Shown: positions 1 through 9,897 of the stretch, one piece after another
How the letters are laid out: the number at the start of each line of letters is the position of its first letter
Numbering within the stretch: the stretch's first letter is position 1
Origin: Actinomycetales bacterium
Lineage (GTDB): Bacteria > Actinomycetota > Actinomycetes > Actinomycetales > Kineosporiaceae
Direction of reading: 5' to 3'
Assembly (NCBI GenBank): GCA_012719445.1
Contig: JAAYAH010000187.1
Coordinates: forward strand, 1 to 59,122
DNA length: 59,122 bases
Translations under genes and position numbers: made by a program
Notes under the pieces: generated by a model
What the model saw: only the letters and a program-made list of their open reading frames with translations
Databases searched by the model: none
What the model was told of the DNA's origin: nothing

Positions 1-1
1 C

Positions 2-127
2 AGCGGCACCGTGACCGTCACCAACGCCGCCTACAACGGTCGCCTCGGCGCCGGACAGACCACCAACTTCGGCTTCGTCGGCACCGGCACCGGAGCCGGA
101 GCCACCGTCACCTGCACCGCCACCTGA
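2..127 (+). CDS. C-terminus of a secreted CBM2 (cellulose-binding) protein, 5' truncated by window edge
   Basis: The frame opens at the window edge and ends at TGA 125-127. The 41 visible residues include TVTNAAYNG, GQTTNFGFVGTG and a closing TVTCTAT, which is the usual ending of a family 2 carbohydrate-binding module with its terminal disulfide Cys. Such modules sit at the C-terminus of secreted cellulases, xylanases and lytic polysaccharide monooxygenases and anchor them to crystalline cellulose. The catalytic part lies outside the window, so the enzyme type is unknown. A decayed GH6 cellulase lies 1.5 kb away, which supports a polysaccharide-degradation locus. Confidence 0.8.
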   Translation, partial: SGTVTVTNAAYNGRLGAGQTTNFGFVGTGTGAGATVTCTAT

Positions 128-129
128 TC

Positions 130-188
130 CGCCCCACCCGCGCACGGCGCGCCGTCCACCCGCCCCACCCGCGCACGGCGCGCCGTCC
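130..188. repeat. 28-bp direct repeat, two copies, behind the CBM2 gene
   Basis: Two identical 28-bp copies (130-157 and 161-188) lie three bases apart just after the CBM2 stop codon. Each contains the self-complementary word ACGGCGCGCCGT and could fold into a hairpin. A duplicated Rho-independent-like terminator without a T-tract is a reasonable reading. Confidence 0.7.
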
Positions 189-202
189 GCACCCTCTGCG
201 CA

Positions 203-267
203 CCGCCGACCGGTGGCGAAACGGGCTCATTTCACGGATTTGAGCCCACTTAGCCACCGGTCGGCGG
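203..267. repeat. Nested inverted repeat (15-bp arms), relative of the element at 9898-9952
   Basis: The perfect 15-bp arms CCGCCGACCGGTGGC (203-217) and its complement (253-267) enclose a second perfect 7-bp inverted repeat, GGGCTCA (223-229) and TGAGCCC (241-247). The outer GACCGGTGGC and inner GGGCTCA words recur in the hairpin at 9898-9952, so the two look like members of one dispersed palindromic family. Confidence 0.75.
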
Positions 268-302
268 GGGACGGCGGGATGCCGACGGGGGGGACGCCGA
301 CG

Positions 303-336
303 GGGGGTGATCGGACCTCGAGGTCCGATCACCCCC
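303..336. repeat. Perfect 34-bp palindrome
   Basis: The sequence reads identically on both strands over 34 bases, centred on an XhoI-like CTCGAG at 317-322. There is no loop, so it would extrude as a cruciform or bind a dimeric protein. Each arm carries GGTGATCGG. No flanking gene is close enough to assign it as an operator. Confidence 0.85.
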
Positions 337-703
337 TGCGAGGCGGCGGTCACCTCCCCCGTGAGAGACCGATCACCTTCTCGCCGGTCGCCCTCGGCAG
401 TTCGTGGTGTGCCCTGCCGAGATCACAGCCCTCGGACGACGATCACTCGCCCGGGGAGATCCAGCGCATACCGGACGCGCTGTCGCATTGGTAGACGCCA
501 CAGGCCGGCCGATCGTTGCCATGACTCCGGCACCAGTTCGGTGCGACATCGCCGTGGGACCCGGCGGAGAACACCCGACGGCACCCGGCACGGAGGGCAG
601 ACCATGGTCACGCAGGAACCCGCCCACCCCGGCGATGGCGCGGAAGCCCTCCCGCCCTGGTAATGGCTGGAGTCCTGCCCGGCCCTGCCCCTAGCGTCAG
701 GAC

Positions 704-1009
704 ATGAGTCGCGATCTCTCCGGTGGGGACAGTGCGGACGACGCGCGGCGCGCGGCCGTACTACGGGCGTTCGTCCGTGAGGACGGCAGCCTCCGCTCGA
801 TCCCCGCACGGCAGCACAAGAAGGTGATCGTCCTGGAGCACCTGGTCCGGCTGTTCACCCCTGGGGTGCGCTACCCCGAGACCGAGGTCAACCGGATCCT
901 CCGCCCCTGCCACGCCGACGTCGCCGCGCTGCGCCGTTATCTGGTCCAGGAAGGTCTCCTGGACCGGGAGGCCGGCGTCTACTGGCGCCCGCCGGCAACG
1001 GGGCAGTAG
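704..1009 (+). CDS. DUF2087 domain protein
   Basis: This encodes 101 residues. From about residue 28 (LRSIPARQHKKVIVLEHLV) to the end (VQEGLLDRE...YWR) it matches the small DUF2087 module, which is found alone or at the C-terminus of ArsR-type regulators. The module is predicted to be a helical, winged-helix-like unit of unknown function. No DNA-binding domain precedes it. The ATG at 704 follows a TAGCGT box (692-697) by exactly six bases, so the mRNA is probably leaderless and no Shine-Dalgarno is expected. The next gene starts three bases after the stop, indicating an operon. Confidence 0.75.
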   Translation: MSRDLSGGDSADDARRAAVLRAFVREDGSLRSIPARQHKKVIVLEHLVRLFTPGVRYPETEVNRILRPCHADVAALRRYLVQEGLLDREAGVYWRPPATGQ

Positions 1010-1012
1010 CCG

Positions 1013-2023
<1,011 letters not shown>

Positions 2024-2077
2024 GGCTCCGCGACACCTCCGTATGGGGGTGCTCCTGTGGGGTGCTACTAGGGACTG

Positions 2078-3322
2078 TCAGAACACCGCCGGGCACAGCG
2101 GTGCCCGCGGCCAGCCGAACGCCGTGGAGATCCCGGCGAGCGCGCCCTCGTCGCCGACCTCGACCAGCCCCGCCCCGGCCAGCGCGTGGAGCGCCTGCCC
2201 GCCCAGGTACACCGCCCCCAACTCCCGCACGTCCAGCCGGAGCTGCGGGGCGTCGTCCGTCGACTCGCAGCTCGCGCCGTCCGGCCCGCCGACCAGCCGC
2301 CAGCGGCCCTGGTTCCACGGGCACATCGGGTCGGTGACGTCGAGCACCGCCTCCACCGGCGCCGCGTACCGGCGACCGGCGAGTGCGGCGGGGACGTCGA
2401 CCACCCGGCACCACAGGTTGTGCCCGAGCTTCGGCTCGGCAGCGGGAACGTCGAGGAGGAGGTGCAGTAGCGGGTCGTCGGTTGCCAGCCGCGGCGTGGT
2501 GATCCGCGAGGTGAGATCGAGGTCCACCAGGCGCCCCCACAGCACCCGGTACGCGGCGAGATCGACGGCGACCGCCTCGACCACCTCCACCGTTCCGGCG
2601 TTCGGCCCGCCGGACCAGCGCCGGAACAGCGCATAGCCCCGGATCCGGCCGCCTTCCCCGGCGACGGTCAGCAGTCGTAGCACCTCGCCCCCCAGCCGGT
2701 GCCGCCACCGCGGGTCGGCAAGGACCTCCCGACGCAGGCCGGTGGTCGGCCGGTCAACCCACCCGGGGCGTCCCACCCGAGCCACGGTGTAGCACTCGTA
2801 CAGGAGTTCGGCATGGCGCTCGGCGTCGGCTCGCTCGAAGCTGACGGTGAGCCCCTCCGTGCCGGCGACGTCGCGCAATCCGACCCCGCGGCCGAGGGCG
2901 AGCTGAAGCTCGGTCGCCGCCATCCCGTAGCCGTACCGGCCGTAGATGCCGGCCTCCGAGGCGAACAGCAGCGACAACGGTTCGACACCACGGTCGTGCA
3001 CCTCGTGCAGGTGATGGCGGAGCATCGCCGTCGCGACACCCCTGCGACGGTCCCTCGGGTGCACGCCGACCCAGCTCACCCCCGCTGCCGGCAGGGTGGC
3101 TCCGGGCACCGGGACGTCGAAGGAGTGCGTGGTGTTGACCCCGGCCAGCCGCCATGGATCGTCCAGCCAGGCCCCGAAAGTCCTCTCCCACGAGATCGAA
3201 TCGAAGGGGGACCACTCGCCGGCGTCGACGACGGTGAACCCGAACGCCCACTGGAGGAGATCCTCGACAGCGGGTGCGTCGGCTGCGGACAACGGCAGGA
3301 TCTTCGGCGCGGCAACGTCCAT
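2078..3322 (-). CDS. Eis-like GNAT N-acetyltransferase
   Basis: This 414-residue protein has the Eis layout: an N-terminal GNAT fold with the acetyl-CoA loop VHPRDRRRGVATAML (about residue 87 on), a second GNAT-like half, and a sterol-carrier-like C-terminal domain ending in PLCPAVF. In mycobacterial Eis the terminal Phe carboxylate is part of the active site, and a terminal Phe is present here. Eis relatives acetylate amines such as aminoglycosides or protein lysines; the substrate here cannot be read from sequence. The gene lies 34 bp behind the response regulator and is probably co-transcribed with it. A CAGGGT box seven bases before the ATG may give a second leaderless start. Confidence 0.85.
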   Translation of the reverse strand: MDVAAPKILPLSAADAPAVEDLLQWAFGFTVVDAGEWSPFDSISWERTFGAWLDDPWRLAGVNTTHSFDVPVPGATLPAAGVSWVGVHPRDRRRGVATAMLRHHLHEVHDRGVEPLSLLFASEAGIYGRYGYGMAATELQLALGRGVGLRDVAGTEGLTVSFERADAERHAELLYECYTVARVGRPGWVDRPTTGLRREVLADPRWRHRLGGEVLRLLTVAGEGGRIRGYALFRRWSGGPNAGTVEVVEAVAVDLAAYRVLWGRLVDLDLTSRITTPRLATDDPLLHLLLDVPAAEPKLGHNLWCRVVDVPAALAGRRYAAPVEAVLDVTDPMCPWNQGRWRLVGGPDGASCESTDDAPQLRLDVRELGAVYLGGQALHALAGAGLVEVGDEGALAGISTAFGWPRAPLCPAVF

Positions 3323-3356
3323 ACCACCGACCCTGTCAGGTCCGTTCCGGTCAGGT

Positions 3357-4085
3357 CTATCGAGTACTGCCCGACCGGCGACCGTCAGGTGACGCCGGTC
3401 CCCGGCCCGGTACCAGCAGCCCCGACTCGTAGGCGACGACGACCGCCTGGGCGCGGTCCCGCAGCCCCAGCTTGGCCAGAACCCGACTGACGTGGGTCTT
3501 GACGGTCTGCTCGCTGACGACGAACCTCTCGGCGATCTCAGCGTTGGAGAGCCCCTGCCCCAGCTCGGTGAGCACCTCCAGCTCGCGAGGGGTCAACTCG
3601 GCCAGCTCCGGCGCCGGGACACAGGGACCTCGGGAGGCGAACTCGGCGACCAGCCTGCGGGTGACCGACGGGGCGAGAAGCGCATCCCCCGCCGCGACGA
3701 CCCGCACCGCGTCGACGATCCGGTCCGCCGTGGCGTCCTTGAGCAGGAACCCGCTGGCCCCCGCCCTCAGCGCCGCGTAGACGTACTCGTCGAGGTCGAA
3801 GGTGGTCAGGACCAGCACCCGTGGTCGCCGTTCGCCGTCCCCCTCCGGCCCGACACGTTCCTCCTCCGTCCGTCCCGTGATCCGGCGGGTGGCCTCGATG
3901 CCGTCCATCCCCGGCATCCGGATGTCCATGACCACCACATCCGGGGCCAGCCGGCGAGCAGCCCGGACGGCCGCCGCGCCGTCAGCCGCCTCGCCGACGA
4001 CCTCGCAATCCTGCTGGGCGTCGAGTAGCGCAGCGAACCCGACCCGGACGACGGGCTGATCGTCGACGACAAGGACCCGGATCAC
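3357..4085 (-). CDS. NarL/LuxR-family response regulator
   Basis: The product has 242 residues. The receiver domain (1-120) shows the acidic pocket VVDDQP (D8, D9), the phospho-acceptor in VVVMDIRMPG (D54), and the switch Lys in GFLLKD. A LuxR-type helix-turn-helix (about 165-230) has LTPRELEVL and VSEQTVKTHVSRVLAKL. The GTG start at 4085 overlaps the kinase stop by four bases (GTGA), so the pair is translationally coupled. Its kinase partner is of the HisKA_3 type normally paired with NarL regulators. A second, decayed copy of the same pair lies at 48.9-50.5 kb. Confidence 0.93.
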   Translation of the reverse strand: MIRVLVVDDQPVVRVGFAALLDAQQDCEVVGEAADGAAAVRAARRLAPDVVVMDIRMPGMDGIEATRRITGRTEEERVGPEGDGERRPRVLVLTTFDLDEYVYAALRAGASGFLLKDATADRIVDAVRVVAAGDALLAPSVTRRLVAEFASRGPCVPAPELAELTPRELEVLTELGQGLSNAEIAERFVVSEQTVKTHVSRVLAKLGLRDRAQAVVVAYESGLLVPGRGPASPDGRRSGSTR

Positions 4086-6274
4086 TCGGCCCCTCCCATC
4101 GGGAGACGGATCTCCACCCGGAACCCGCCGTCCGGAGTCGGCCCGGCGTCGACCGTCCCGCCGAGGCCGGCGGCCCGTTCCCGCATCCCGAGCAGCCCGA
4201 GGGCCGAGGGGTTCGCCGCCGGACGGACGGGCTCCGGCCGAACCGGGGGCTGGGTGTTGGTCACGACCACGTGCACCTCTCCGCCGGTCTCCACCAGCAC
4301 GGCGATTTCCGATCCCGGCGCATGCCGGACGGCGTTGCTCAGGGACTCCTGGACCGCGCGGTAGACCACCAGCCCGGTCACTCCGTCGATCCGGTCCAGG
4401 TCGTCCGGCAGGTCGGCGTCGACGTGCACCCCGCACCGACGGACCTGGTCGACGAGCTGCGGGATCGATCTCGCGTGCGCGACCGGCGCGGTCTCGGGAC
4501 CGGCGCCGTCCTCCCGCCGGAGCACCCCGAGGATGGCGCGGAGCTCGGCGAGGGCCCGGCGGGAGTCGTCGGCGATCTCGGCGAAGGCCCGGCCGGCCTC
4601 CGGGGACAGCCCTGGCACCGTGTAGGGAGCTGTCTCGGCCCGCACCGCCACCAGCGACACGTGATGGGCGACGACGTCGTGCAACTCCCGGGCCAGCCGC
4701 GAGCGCTCGGCGGCCAGGGAGACCCTGCTCTCCGCCCGCAGTTCGCTCTCCCTGGCCTGGCTCCGCTGCCGGGCAAGGGCCAGGCTCGAGGTGATGTACA
4801 GGGCCGTTGCCACGGCGACGAAGGGTAGCGTCAGGCCGAGCACGTCCTCCTTGTACAACGCCACCACCAGGTCGGTGAGGTTCGCCTTGACGAAGCGGAC
4901 GGCCTCGATGAGCACGTCGAGGGCGGTGTCCGGCCGGGTGTACTCGTACCCCCAGGGAATCACCCTCGCGAGGTCGGGGCAGGTGAGCAGCAGCAGGAGA
5001 AGGGACACCGACAACCCGACCCCGGCACAGACCCCCCAGACGGGTGCCTGCCGGGTCACCGCGTACACGGTCACCGACAGCAGGACGGTCGAGATCTCCG
5101 AGCCCTCCGCGCCGTGCGACCCGTACATGCCGCCCAGCAGCATCTGGCAGCCGAGGACGACAGCGGCGGCGGGCAGCGGACGCCACGGGGTGGCCGCGGT
5201 CGCCGCGACGGACAGGACCGTCAGCACGATGACGAACACGGCTCGGACTCCCAGCCACGACGTCAGCCCGACGGGAAACCCGTCGGTCACGAGATGGGGC
5301 AGCTCGGTGGCCAGGACGAATGCGGACGCCGCGACGACCCCCGCGGTCTCGATCGCCCGCAGCCCCGGGGCGCGCCCGAAAAGGACGTGACGCACCGGCC
5401 AGACGTCTGCGGTCCACCTCGGCCGGGAGGCGGCGAGTCCCCAGGCCAGGAACGGGACGAGCGCCCCGACCAGCAGGACGGGGCTCGGCGGGGCCAGGTG
5501 GACCGCCCGCCAGCACGGGATCATGACCGTCGTGAACATCAGGCCCGAGGCGACGGTCGAAACGGCCCCCACCCCGGACAGTGCAAGCCCGGCCCGCCGG
5601 TCGAGTCGGGTCACCGCGTAGCAGCTCAGGACCCCCACGATCCAGGCCGACAGCGGTAGTTCCGGGTAGTACTCCTGTCCGAGGAGGTAATCCCACACCG
5701 GGGCGTAATCGTCGACACCAACGGGACGGTGTTCCGGGAAGTACTGCTTTTCGAGGAGGTACTCCATGGCCGGATAGGCCAGCATCGCGGTACCCGACAT
5801 GACCGCCGCGACCCGTGGCCGCCTGATGACCACCACCAGGGCACCTGTGGCCACCAGGAGAGCGAGCAGACGGCCCGGATGGGTGACCGCGGTCCCCCAC
5901 CGCTCCAGGTCGACGTCGCTGGTGTCGTGGATCCACGCGGGGCCGACCCCCACCAGGAACAGCAGAAAGGCGAGCAGGCCCAGCCGCACCGCGACCCGGA
6001 CGGGGACCTGCCGGACGCCGATCACCCGGTTCCACGCCGGTCGCCACGGCAGCGCAACCGACCCGCCGCCGGTGCCGCTCGCGGATCCGGGTTCGGCCAC
6101 GGGCTCGGGTTCGGCCACGGGCTCGGGCTCGATCACGGATTCGGGCTCGATCACGGATTCGGGTTCGGCCACGGATTCAGGCTCGGTCACGGGCTCGGGG
6201 ACAGCAGAGGGCTCGCCGGCCTGGTGCCCCTGGCCGGGTGACGGCGTATCGATCGGACTCATGTCAGGGATCAT
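4082..6274 (-). CDS. Membrane-bound two-component sensor histidine kinase (HisKA_3 / DesK-NarX type)
   Basis: This protein has 730 residues. An acidic Pro/Glu tail of six-residue repeats (about 27-62) precedes a long membrane part with roughly ten hydrophobic segments (about 90-505). The dimerisation/phospho-acceptor motif ARELHDVVAHHVS follows, with His at 532. The ATPase domain has SNAVRHAPG (N box), GLLGMRERA and a final GGFRVEIRLP. The sensor has no named ligand domain, so the signal is unknown but is likely sensed in the membrane. ATG 6274 is used; M5 is an alternative, and the decayed paralogue begins with the same MIPDM, which favours 6274. The gene is coupled to the regulator downstream. 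Confidence 0.92.
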   Translation of the reverse strand: MIPDMSPIDTPSPGQGHQAGEPSAVPEPVTEPESVAEPESVIEPESVIEPEPVAEPEPVAEPGSASGTGGGSVALPWRPAWNRVIGVRQVPVRVAVRLGLLAFLLFLVGVGPAWIHDTSDVDLERWGTAVTHPGRLLALLVATGALVVVIRRPRVAAVMSGTAMLAYPAMEYLLEKQYFPEHRPVGVDDYAPVWDYLLGQEYYPELPLSAWIVGVLSCYAVTRLDRRAGLALSGVGAVSTVASGLMFTTVMIPCWRAVHLAPPSPVLLVGALVPFLAWGLAASRPRWTADVWPVRHVLFGRAPGLRAIETAGVVAASAFVLATELPHLVTDGFPVGLTSWLGVRAVFVIVLTVLSVAATAATPWRPLPAAAVVLGCQMLLGGMYGSHGAEGSEISTVLLSVTVYAVTRQAPVWGVCAGVGLSVSLLLLLLTCPDLARVIPWGYEYTRPDTALDVLIEAVRFVKANLTDLVVALYKEDVLGLTLPFVAVATALYITSSLALARQRSQARESELRAESRVSLAAERSRLARELHDVVAHHVSLVAVRAETAPYTVPGLSPEAGRAFAEIADDSRRALAELRAILGVLRREDGAGPETAPVAHARSIPQLVDQVRRCGVHVDADLPDDLDRIDGVTGLVVYRAVQESLSNAVRHAPGSEIAVLVETGGEVHVVVTNTQPPVRPEPVRPAANPSALGLLGMRERAAGLGGTVDAGPTPDGGFRVEIRLPMGGAE
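6090..6197. repeat. Six tandem 18-bp units inside the kinase gene
   Basis: Six in-frame 18-bp units, two identical pairs among them, encode the alternating Glu-Pro-Ser/Pro-Val-Ala/Ile-Glu tail at the N-terminus of the histidine kinase. Units such as GGTTCGGCCACGGGCTCG differ by a few bases. Copy number could change by slippage without breaking the frame. The decayed paralogue lacks these repeats. Confidence 0.9.
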
Positions 6275-6607
6275 GGTGGCGCCGGAGGCCCCGTGTCGTC
6301 ACCCCGAGGTGCCGGATCGGGGTAACCCGCAGGGGTGATCCGGGCGGCCGGGTGCCCCGCCCGCGCCCCGCCGCCATCGCGCGAGGGCGGCGATATCGTT
6401 CGCTCCGACGCGGAGAACCGGCTCCGGCACGGAGAACCGGCATGAACAGCACCGGCTCCGGATCGCCTCGATGCCCGGGTCGGCGGAGGAGGTTCCCTTG
6501 GCGACGTACCACGGTGGCGGAGCCCACCCCGTCAGCGTGGTGCAGGTCGTCATCACACCGGAACTGGTGGTCCGGGCGTCGACGGCGCCACCGACCGACG
6601 GCTGATT
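6275..6607. promoter_or_regulatory. Divergent intergenic region between kinase and hrpB
   Basis: This is a 333-bp gap between oppositely oriented genes. It holds a TATCGT box near 6393 that could serve as a rightward -10, and a short direct repeat (GGAGAACCGGC twice around 6412-6441). A possible 44-codon ORF at 6471-6605 is listed separately. No clear promoter for the leftward kinase gene stands out. Confidence 0.35.
6471..6605 (+). CDS. Possible small protein, 44 aa, just before hrpB
   Basis: The reading frame MPGSAEEVPLATYHGGGAHP... ends at TGA 6605, two bases before the hrpB start codon. Its composition (Val-rich strand VSVVQVVITPELVV) is protein-like, unlike the Arg/Pro-rich noise frames nearby, and the spacing suggests coupling to hrpB. 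No Shine-Dalgarno is evident and I recognise no family. It could instead be a leader peptide or chance. Confidence 0.3.
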   Translation: MPGSAEEVPLATYHGGGAHPVSVVQVVITPELVVRASTAPPTDG

Positions 6608-9286
6608 ATGCCTAGCGGCCGGACCGAGGCTGTCTACCCGACCGACCTCCCGGTGCGGGCCTGCCTCCCCGACCTCGCAGCAGCCCTCGACGCGGCCGGG
6701 AGCGCTGTCCTCGTCGCACCTCCCGGCAGCGGCAAGACGACCCTCGTCCCGTTGGCACTGGCCGGGATCCTTCCGCTGACCAGAATCCACCCGCTCACCG
6801 GGGGCCCGTCGGGTCCAGGTCTGGCCGGTCCAGGTCTGGCCGGGCCGCCGGGACGGATCGTCGTCGCCGAGCCCCGCCGGGTGGCCGCGCGGGCGGCTGC
6901 CCGCCGGATGGCCCAGCTGCTCGGCGAGACCGTCGGCGGCCGGATCGGGCTCACCGTACGCGGGGACCGCAGGGTCTCGGCGTCCACCGTCGTCGAGGTG
7001 GTCACCACCGGGGTACTGGTGCAGCGGCTGCAGCGGGACCCGGAGCTGCCGGGCGTCGGCACCGTCGTCCTCGACGAGTGCCACGAGCGCCACCTCGACG
7101 CCGACCTCGCCCTTGCCCTCACCGTCGACGCGCGGTCGGGCCTACGCCCGGATCTCCGTCTGCTCGCCACCTCGGCCACCCTGGACGCCGCGAGCGTCGC
7201 CGAGGCGCTCGGGAGCTGGGCCGACTGTCCCGCTCCCGTCGTCACGGCGTCCGGCGCCCTGCACCCGGTCGAGACCGTCTGGTGCCCGCCACCCCGACCG
7301 CTGCCCGCGCCACACGGCCTGCGCGTCGATCCCCGCGTCCTCGACCATGTCGCCAACACAACACACCGCGCGCTGCGCGAGCGGTCCGGGGATCTCCTGG
7401 TCTTCCTGCCCGGCGTCGCGGAGATCTCGGCCGTCGCCGGACGACTCGCCGACCTCGCCGACCTCGATGTGCTCCGCCTGCACGGCCGTCTGCCCGCCGC
7501 CGAACAGGACGCCGCCCTGCGACCCGGCCCGCGGCGGCGCGTGGTGCTCGCCAGTGCTGTCGCGGAGAGCAGCCTCACCGTGCCCGGGGTCCGGGTCGTC
7601 GTCGATGCCGGACTGTCCCGCGAGCCCCGCCAGGACCTCGGCCGCGGACTCGGCTCCCTGACCACCGTCCCGGTGTCACGGGCCGGGGCCGACCAGCGAG
7701 CGGGCAGAGCGGGGCGAGAGGCACCGGGGACCGTATACCGGTGCTGGTCGCAGGCGGACCACGCCCGGCTGCCCGCAGCGGCCCGTCCCGAGATCTCCTG
7801 CGCCGACCTCACCGGATTCGCTCTGGCCCTGGCCTGCTGGGGCGTCCCCGACGGCGCGGGCCTCGCCCTGCTGGACCGACCACCCGCAGCAGCGATGGAG
7901 GTCGCCGGGCAGACCCTGCACTGGCTTGGCGCGGTGGACGCCGACGGCCGGATCACCGCCCGCGGACGCGCCCTGGCCACGGTCGGTGTCCACCCTCGTC
8001 TCGCCAGGGCGCTGCTGGACGGCGCGGAACTGGTCGGGACGCAGCGGGCCGCCGAGGTGGTCGCCCTGCTGTCGGAGGACGGTCTCGCCGGCGGGGAGGA
8101 CGACCTGACGGCGGTATGGCGAGCCCTGCGCCGGACGACCGACCGGGAGCGTGCCGCCCGGTGGCGGACGGAGGCCAGGCGGCTGCGCGCCGCCGTACCC
8201 ACCCCGCAGACCCCGCAGACCCGCCGGACGCCGGGCGACGTCCCGCCCGACGACCTCGCGGCGGCGACCGTGATCGGGTTGGCCTTCCCCGAGCGGGTCG
8301 CCCGTGCGCGGGGCGCAGGATCGTCGACCTACCTCATGGCCCAGGGCACGGCAGCCGACCTCGCCCCCGGATCCCCGCTCGCCGGTACCGAGTGGCTCGC
8401 GATCGCCGTCGCCGATCGTTCCCCCGGACAGGCCAGTGCCCGGATCCGGCTGGCCGAGGCCCTCGACCGGGGCACCGCGATCCGGGCTGCGGAGGGCCTG
8501 CTCAGCACCGAGGACGAGATCGTCTGGCGGGACGGCGAGGTCGTGGCACGGCGGGTCGAACGTCTCGGGGCGGTGGTCCTTGCCGAGAACCGGCTGGTCG
8601 ACCCGGCCCCCGGACGCGTCGCGGCGGCACTGGGCGAGGGACTGCGCCGGGACGGGCTCCGCCTGCTCACCTGGACCGACGCCGCAACGGCGCTGCGCAG
8701 GCGGCTCGCCTTCTGTCACGCCGTCCGTCCCGAACGCTGGCCGGACGTCGATGAGCAGGCGCTGCTGGAGTGTCTCGACTCCTGGCTCGGCCCCGACCTG
8801 CGCCGGGTGCACTCGCGGGCCGGACTCGCCGGGCTCGACGTGACCGCGGCCCTGCGTCGGCTGCTGCCCTGGCCCGAGGCGGCCCGGCTGGACGAGCTCG
8901 CCCCGGAACGGGTCCGGGTCCCGAGCGGATCGATGATCAGGATCGACTACGCCGACGCCGAGGCCCCGGTGCTGGCCGTGAAGCTCCAGGAGCTGTTCGG
9001 ATGGTCGACTGCACCCCGAGTCGGCGCCACCGGGCCCGACCGCCACGACGGGGACGGCCACGACGCCTCGAACCAGCCGGCCGGGGTTCAGCTCGTGGTG
9101 CATCTGCTGTCTCCCGCGGGCCGTCCGGTCGCGGTGACCAGGGACCTCGCCTCGTTCTGGCGTACCGGATACCCGCAGGTACGGGCCGAACTCCGTGGCC
9201 GCTACCCGCGTCACCCCTGGCCGGAGGACCCGACGACGGCGACGGCGACCCGCAGGACGGCTCGGCGCGGCGGTCAGCGGACCTAG
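6608..9286 (+). CDS. hrpB: ATP-dependent RNA helicase HrpB
   Basis: This 892-residue DEAH-box helicase shows the Walker A loop APPGSGKTTLVPLAL (residues about 37-51), the Walker B box VVLDECHERHLDADL, motif III LLATSATLD, and motif VI SRAGADQRAGRAGR. The HrpB-specific C-terminal domain ends in FWRTGYPQVRAELRGRYPRHPW. Length and order fit the family. HrpB is a non-essential helicase of unclear RNA substrate in most bacteria. A 15-bp in-frame duplication (6812-6841) gives GPGLA twice in the loop after motif I. The stop codon overlaps that of the convergent membrane-protein gene by four bases. Confidence 0.93.
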   Translation: MPSGRTEAVYPTDLPVRACLPDLAAALDAAGSAVLVAPPGSGKTTLVPLALAGILPLTRIHPLTGGPSGPGLAGPGLAGPPGRIVVAEPRRVAARAAARRMAQLLGETVGGRIGLTVRGDRRVSASTVVEVVTTGVLVQRLQRDPELPGVGTVVLDECHERHLDADLALALTVDARSGLRPDLRLLATSATLDAASVAEALGSWADCPAPVVTASGALHPVETVWCPPPRPLPAPHGLRVDPRVLDHVANTTHRALRERSGDLLVFLPGVAEISAVAGRLADLADLDVLRLHGRLPAAEQDAALRPGPRRRVVLASAVAESSLTVPGVRVVVDAGLSREPRQDLGRGLGSLTTVPVSRAGADQRAGRAGREAPGTVYRCWSQADHARLPAAARPEISCADLTGFALALACWGVPDGAGLALLDRPPAAAMEVAGQTLHWLGAVDADGRITARGRALATVGVHPRLARALLDGAELVGTQRAAEVVALLSEDGLAGGEDDLTAVWRALRRTTDRERAARWRTEARRLRAAVPTPQTPQTRRTPGDVPPDDLAAATVIGLAFPERVARARGAGSSTYLMAQGTAADLAPGSPLAGTEWLAIAVADRSPGQASARIRLAEALDRGTAIRAAEGLLSTEDEIVWRDGEVVARRVERLGAVVLAENRLVDPAPGRVAAALGEGLRRDGLRLLTWTDAATALRRRLAFCHAVRPERWPDVDEQALLECLDSWLGPDLRRVHSRAGLAGLDVTAALRRLLPWPEAARLDELAPERVRVPSGSMIRIDYADAEAPVLAVKLQELFGWSTAPRVGATGPDRHDGDGHDASNQPAGVQLVVHLLSPAGRPVAVTRDLASFWRTGYPQVRAELRGRYPRHPWPEDPTTATATRRTARRGGQRT

Positions 9287-9825
9287 TCGGTCACGTCACG
9301 AGGGGGCTGCCCGATCACGTCACGAGGGGGCTGCCCGATCACGTCACGAGGGGGCTGCCCGATCTCCGACCGCGCCGCGGCCATCGCGTTCTCCAGCGAC
9401 GCCCCGGAGCGCAGAGCGTCGGCGATCCTGTCACGGACGCGCAGAGCGCGGCGCCGGCCGACGACCCCGACCGTCGCGGCCTCGGTGCCGTCGCGGGACA
9501 CGACGACGGACCACGGCCGCCGGAACAACACCCGGAACAGGACACTGCCGACGAACAGCAGCAGGACGACGACGATGTCGACCACCAGGAGGATCAGCGG
9601 CAGCACCAGCCAGAAGAACAGGACGACGAGAGCGAAGACCACCAGGATGGTGAGCACGATGGCGCTCACCGGGTCGTCGGCGTTGCTGGGGACCCAACTG
9701 CGGTCGAAGGACGACTCCGGCCGCCAGAAACGGAATCGTCGTATCAGCCAACGGCGCCGGGGCAGCCAGCGGACTCGTACGCGGTACTCCTGTCCGTACG
9801 GATCCTTGATCGTCCTGGAGACCAC
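9283..9825 (-). CDS. Membrane protein with C-terminal eight-residue repeats
   Basis: The product has 180 residues. A basic N-terminal part (about 1-50) precedes two adjacent hydrophobic segments (about 53-75 and 77-97, e.g. IVLTILVVFALVVLFFWLVL), then a cytoplasmic-looking tail. The tail ends in three copies of IGQPPRDV, encoded by a perfect 24-bp tandem repeat. I recognise no family. The gene converges on hrpB with a 4-bp overlap of stop codons. An intact frame and normal codon use argue that it is real. Confidence 0.65.
   Translation of the reverse strand: MVSRTIKDPYGQEYRVRVRWLPRRRWLIRRFRFWRPESSFDRSWVPSNADDPVSAIVLTILVVFALVVLFFWLVLPLILLVVDIVVVLLLFVGSVLFRVLFRRPWSVVVSRDGTEAATVGVVGRRRALRVRDRIADALRSGASLENAMAAARSEIGQPPRDVIGQPPRDVIGQPPRDVTD
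9292..9363. repeat. Three perfect 24-bp tandem repeats
   Basis: Three identical 24-bp units (9292-9315, 9316-9339, 9340-9363) encode the repeated IGQPPRDV tail of the membrane protein on the minus strand. They begin six bases beyond the hrpB stop. Perfect identity indicates recent expansion. Confidence 0.95.
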
Positions 9826-9897
9826 GGGAGCGAGGATGCCACGGCGTCACGCCGCGCCGGGTGAGTTTGATCCGATTGCGCTACCGACCCGACCGTC

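Larger units (their letters stand above)
128..703. other. Repeat-rich intergenic region, no convincing gene
   Basis: These 576 bases hold no frame with protein-like content. The short ORFs are Arg/Pro-rich in every frame and resemble no family. The region instead contains a direct repeat, a nested inverted repeat and a perfect 34-bp palindrome, all listed separately. The word GGTGATCGG or its complement occurs three times (306-314, 325-333, 369-377). At the right end a TAGCGT box at 692-697 precedes the next gene by six bases. Confidence 0.7.

Noticed and set aside
4086-6047. Upstream extension of the response regulator frame to 6047
   Set aside because: It runs through the histidine kinase gene in another frame, and the regulator begins at the GTGA overlap at 4085.
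9292-9363. CRISPR-like array
   Set aside because: The 24-bp units are contiguous with no spacers and encode a protein tail.
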